The position numbers were made by a program, and so were the translations under genes. Positions 54,720-54,920 of a DNA stretch of 54,920 nucleotides are shown one piece after another. Position 1 is the first letter of the stretch. Each line of letters opens with the position of its first letter. Below the pieces are notes generated by a model. It was not told where the DNA came from. It did not search any database and was given only the letters and a program-made list of their open reading frames with translations. The DNA comes from Bacilli bacterium (GTDB lineage: Bacteria; Bacillota_I; Bacilli_A; JAJDGJ01), in contig JAISTP010000007.1 of the NCBI GenBank assembly GCA_031272545.1, positions 1 to 54,920 of the forward strand. The letters are read 5' to 3'.

Positions 54720-54920
54720 ATGAAGAAATTAATTAAAGAATTTACTGATTTTATGAATCAAGGTAATTTCTTAGAAATTGCTGTTGGTTTATTAATAGCA
54801 GCATCTTTTAAAGATTTAGTTACTTCCTTTAGTGATTCATTTATTATGCCAATAGTTGCTAAATTATTAGGTTCTTTACATGGTAGTAATGCTTTTTTTG
54901 AAATAGCTGGCATGAAATTT
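54720..54920 (+). CDS. mscL: Large-conductance mechanosensitive channel MscL (partial, cut by window end)
   Basis: The first 67 codons read MKKLIKEFTDFMNQGNFLEIAVGLLIAASF and DLVTSFSDSFIMPIVAKLLG, the N terminus and first membrane helix of MscL. It starts 5 bases after the trxA stop. The rest lies beyond the window. Confidence 0.9.
   Translation, partial: MKKLIKEFTDFMNQGNFLEIAVGLLIAASFKDLVTSFSDSFIMPIVAKLLGSLHGSNAFFEIAGMKF

Overview
The window is a very AT-rich, gene-dense bacterial chromosome segment that uses the standard bacterial code (TGA is a genuine stop, for example at 4016-4018 and 41392-41394). Spx, RNase HIII, MutS2, CvpA, L31 with a zinc ribbon and an ornithine-fermentation operon point to a low-GC Gram-positive anaerobe, probably an uncultured gut lineage of Bacilli/Erysipelotrichia type. 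That placement is inferred from gene content only.

Layout. (1) 45-7057: a tRNA-Thr followed by a decayed mobile element. It carries a type III restriction-modification pair whose mod gene has a CAAA tetranucleotide tract at its 5' end (a probable phase-variation switch), a tyrosine integrase, two tandem LexA/CI-type repressors, and a divergent Cro-like start that is broken and joined to the headless remains of a cupin gene. (2) 7116-11876: a DUF401-type permease, then homoserine dehydrogenase, a TraX-like membrane protein, pyrophosphatase and two half-size chromate-transporter-family proteins. (3) 11925-21800, minus strand: a rubredoxin-like protein, then a nine-gene operon for oxidative ornithine fermentation. 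In transcription order it is ord, ortA, ortB, oraS, oraE, a GlmL/MutL-like reactivase, ornithine racemase, an unknown membrane protein and arginase. Together they would take arginine through L- and D-ornithine and 2,4-diaminopentanoate to alanine and acetyl-CoA. (4) 22058-35546: housekeeping and cell-wall genes (trpS, spx, nadK, a cysteine-less EIIB-like protein, a VanY-like pseudoenzyme, murI, a DEAD helicase, a B12-binding radical SAM protein, an L,D-transpeptidase, thyA, HU, a FAD protein, purA, rpmE). (5) 35616-48651: tatD, a secreted glucosaminidase with four 44-residue repeats, pepF, queG, a PHP phosphatase, then three large secreted proteins. Two of these share a C-terminal papain-like cysteine-peptidase-type domain joined to SH3-like and bacterial Ig-like modules. 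(6) 48706-54920: ferritin, RNase HIII, cvpA, mutS2, a GNAT acetyltransferase, a cobalamin riboswitch controlling a DUF4430 lipoprotein, thioredoxin and the start of mscL.

How the genes work together: ornithine 4,5-aminomutase needs adenosylcobalamin, and QueG and the B12-domain radical SAM protein are also expected to use cobalamins. The B12-riboswitch-controlled surface lipoprotein, whose domain is related to transcobalamin/intrinsic factor, is therefore a good candidate for scavenging the vitamin. The least explained material is the secreted papain-like family, the phase-variable element and its chimeric right edge, the unknown membrane protein inside the ornithine operon, and the two cell-wall-related pseudoenzyme-like genes next to murI.
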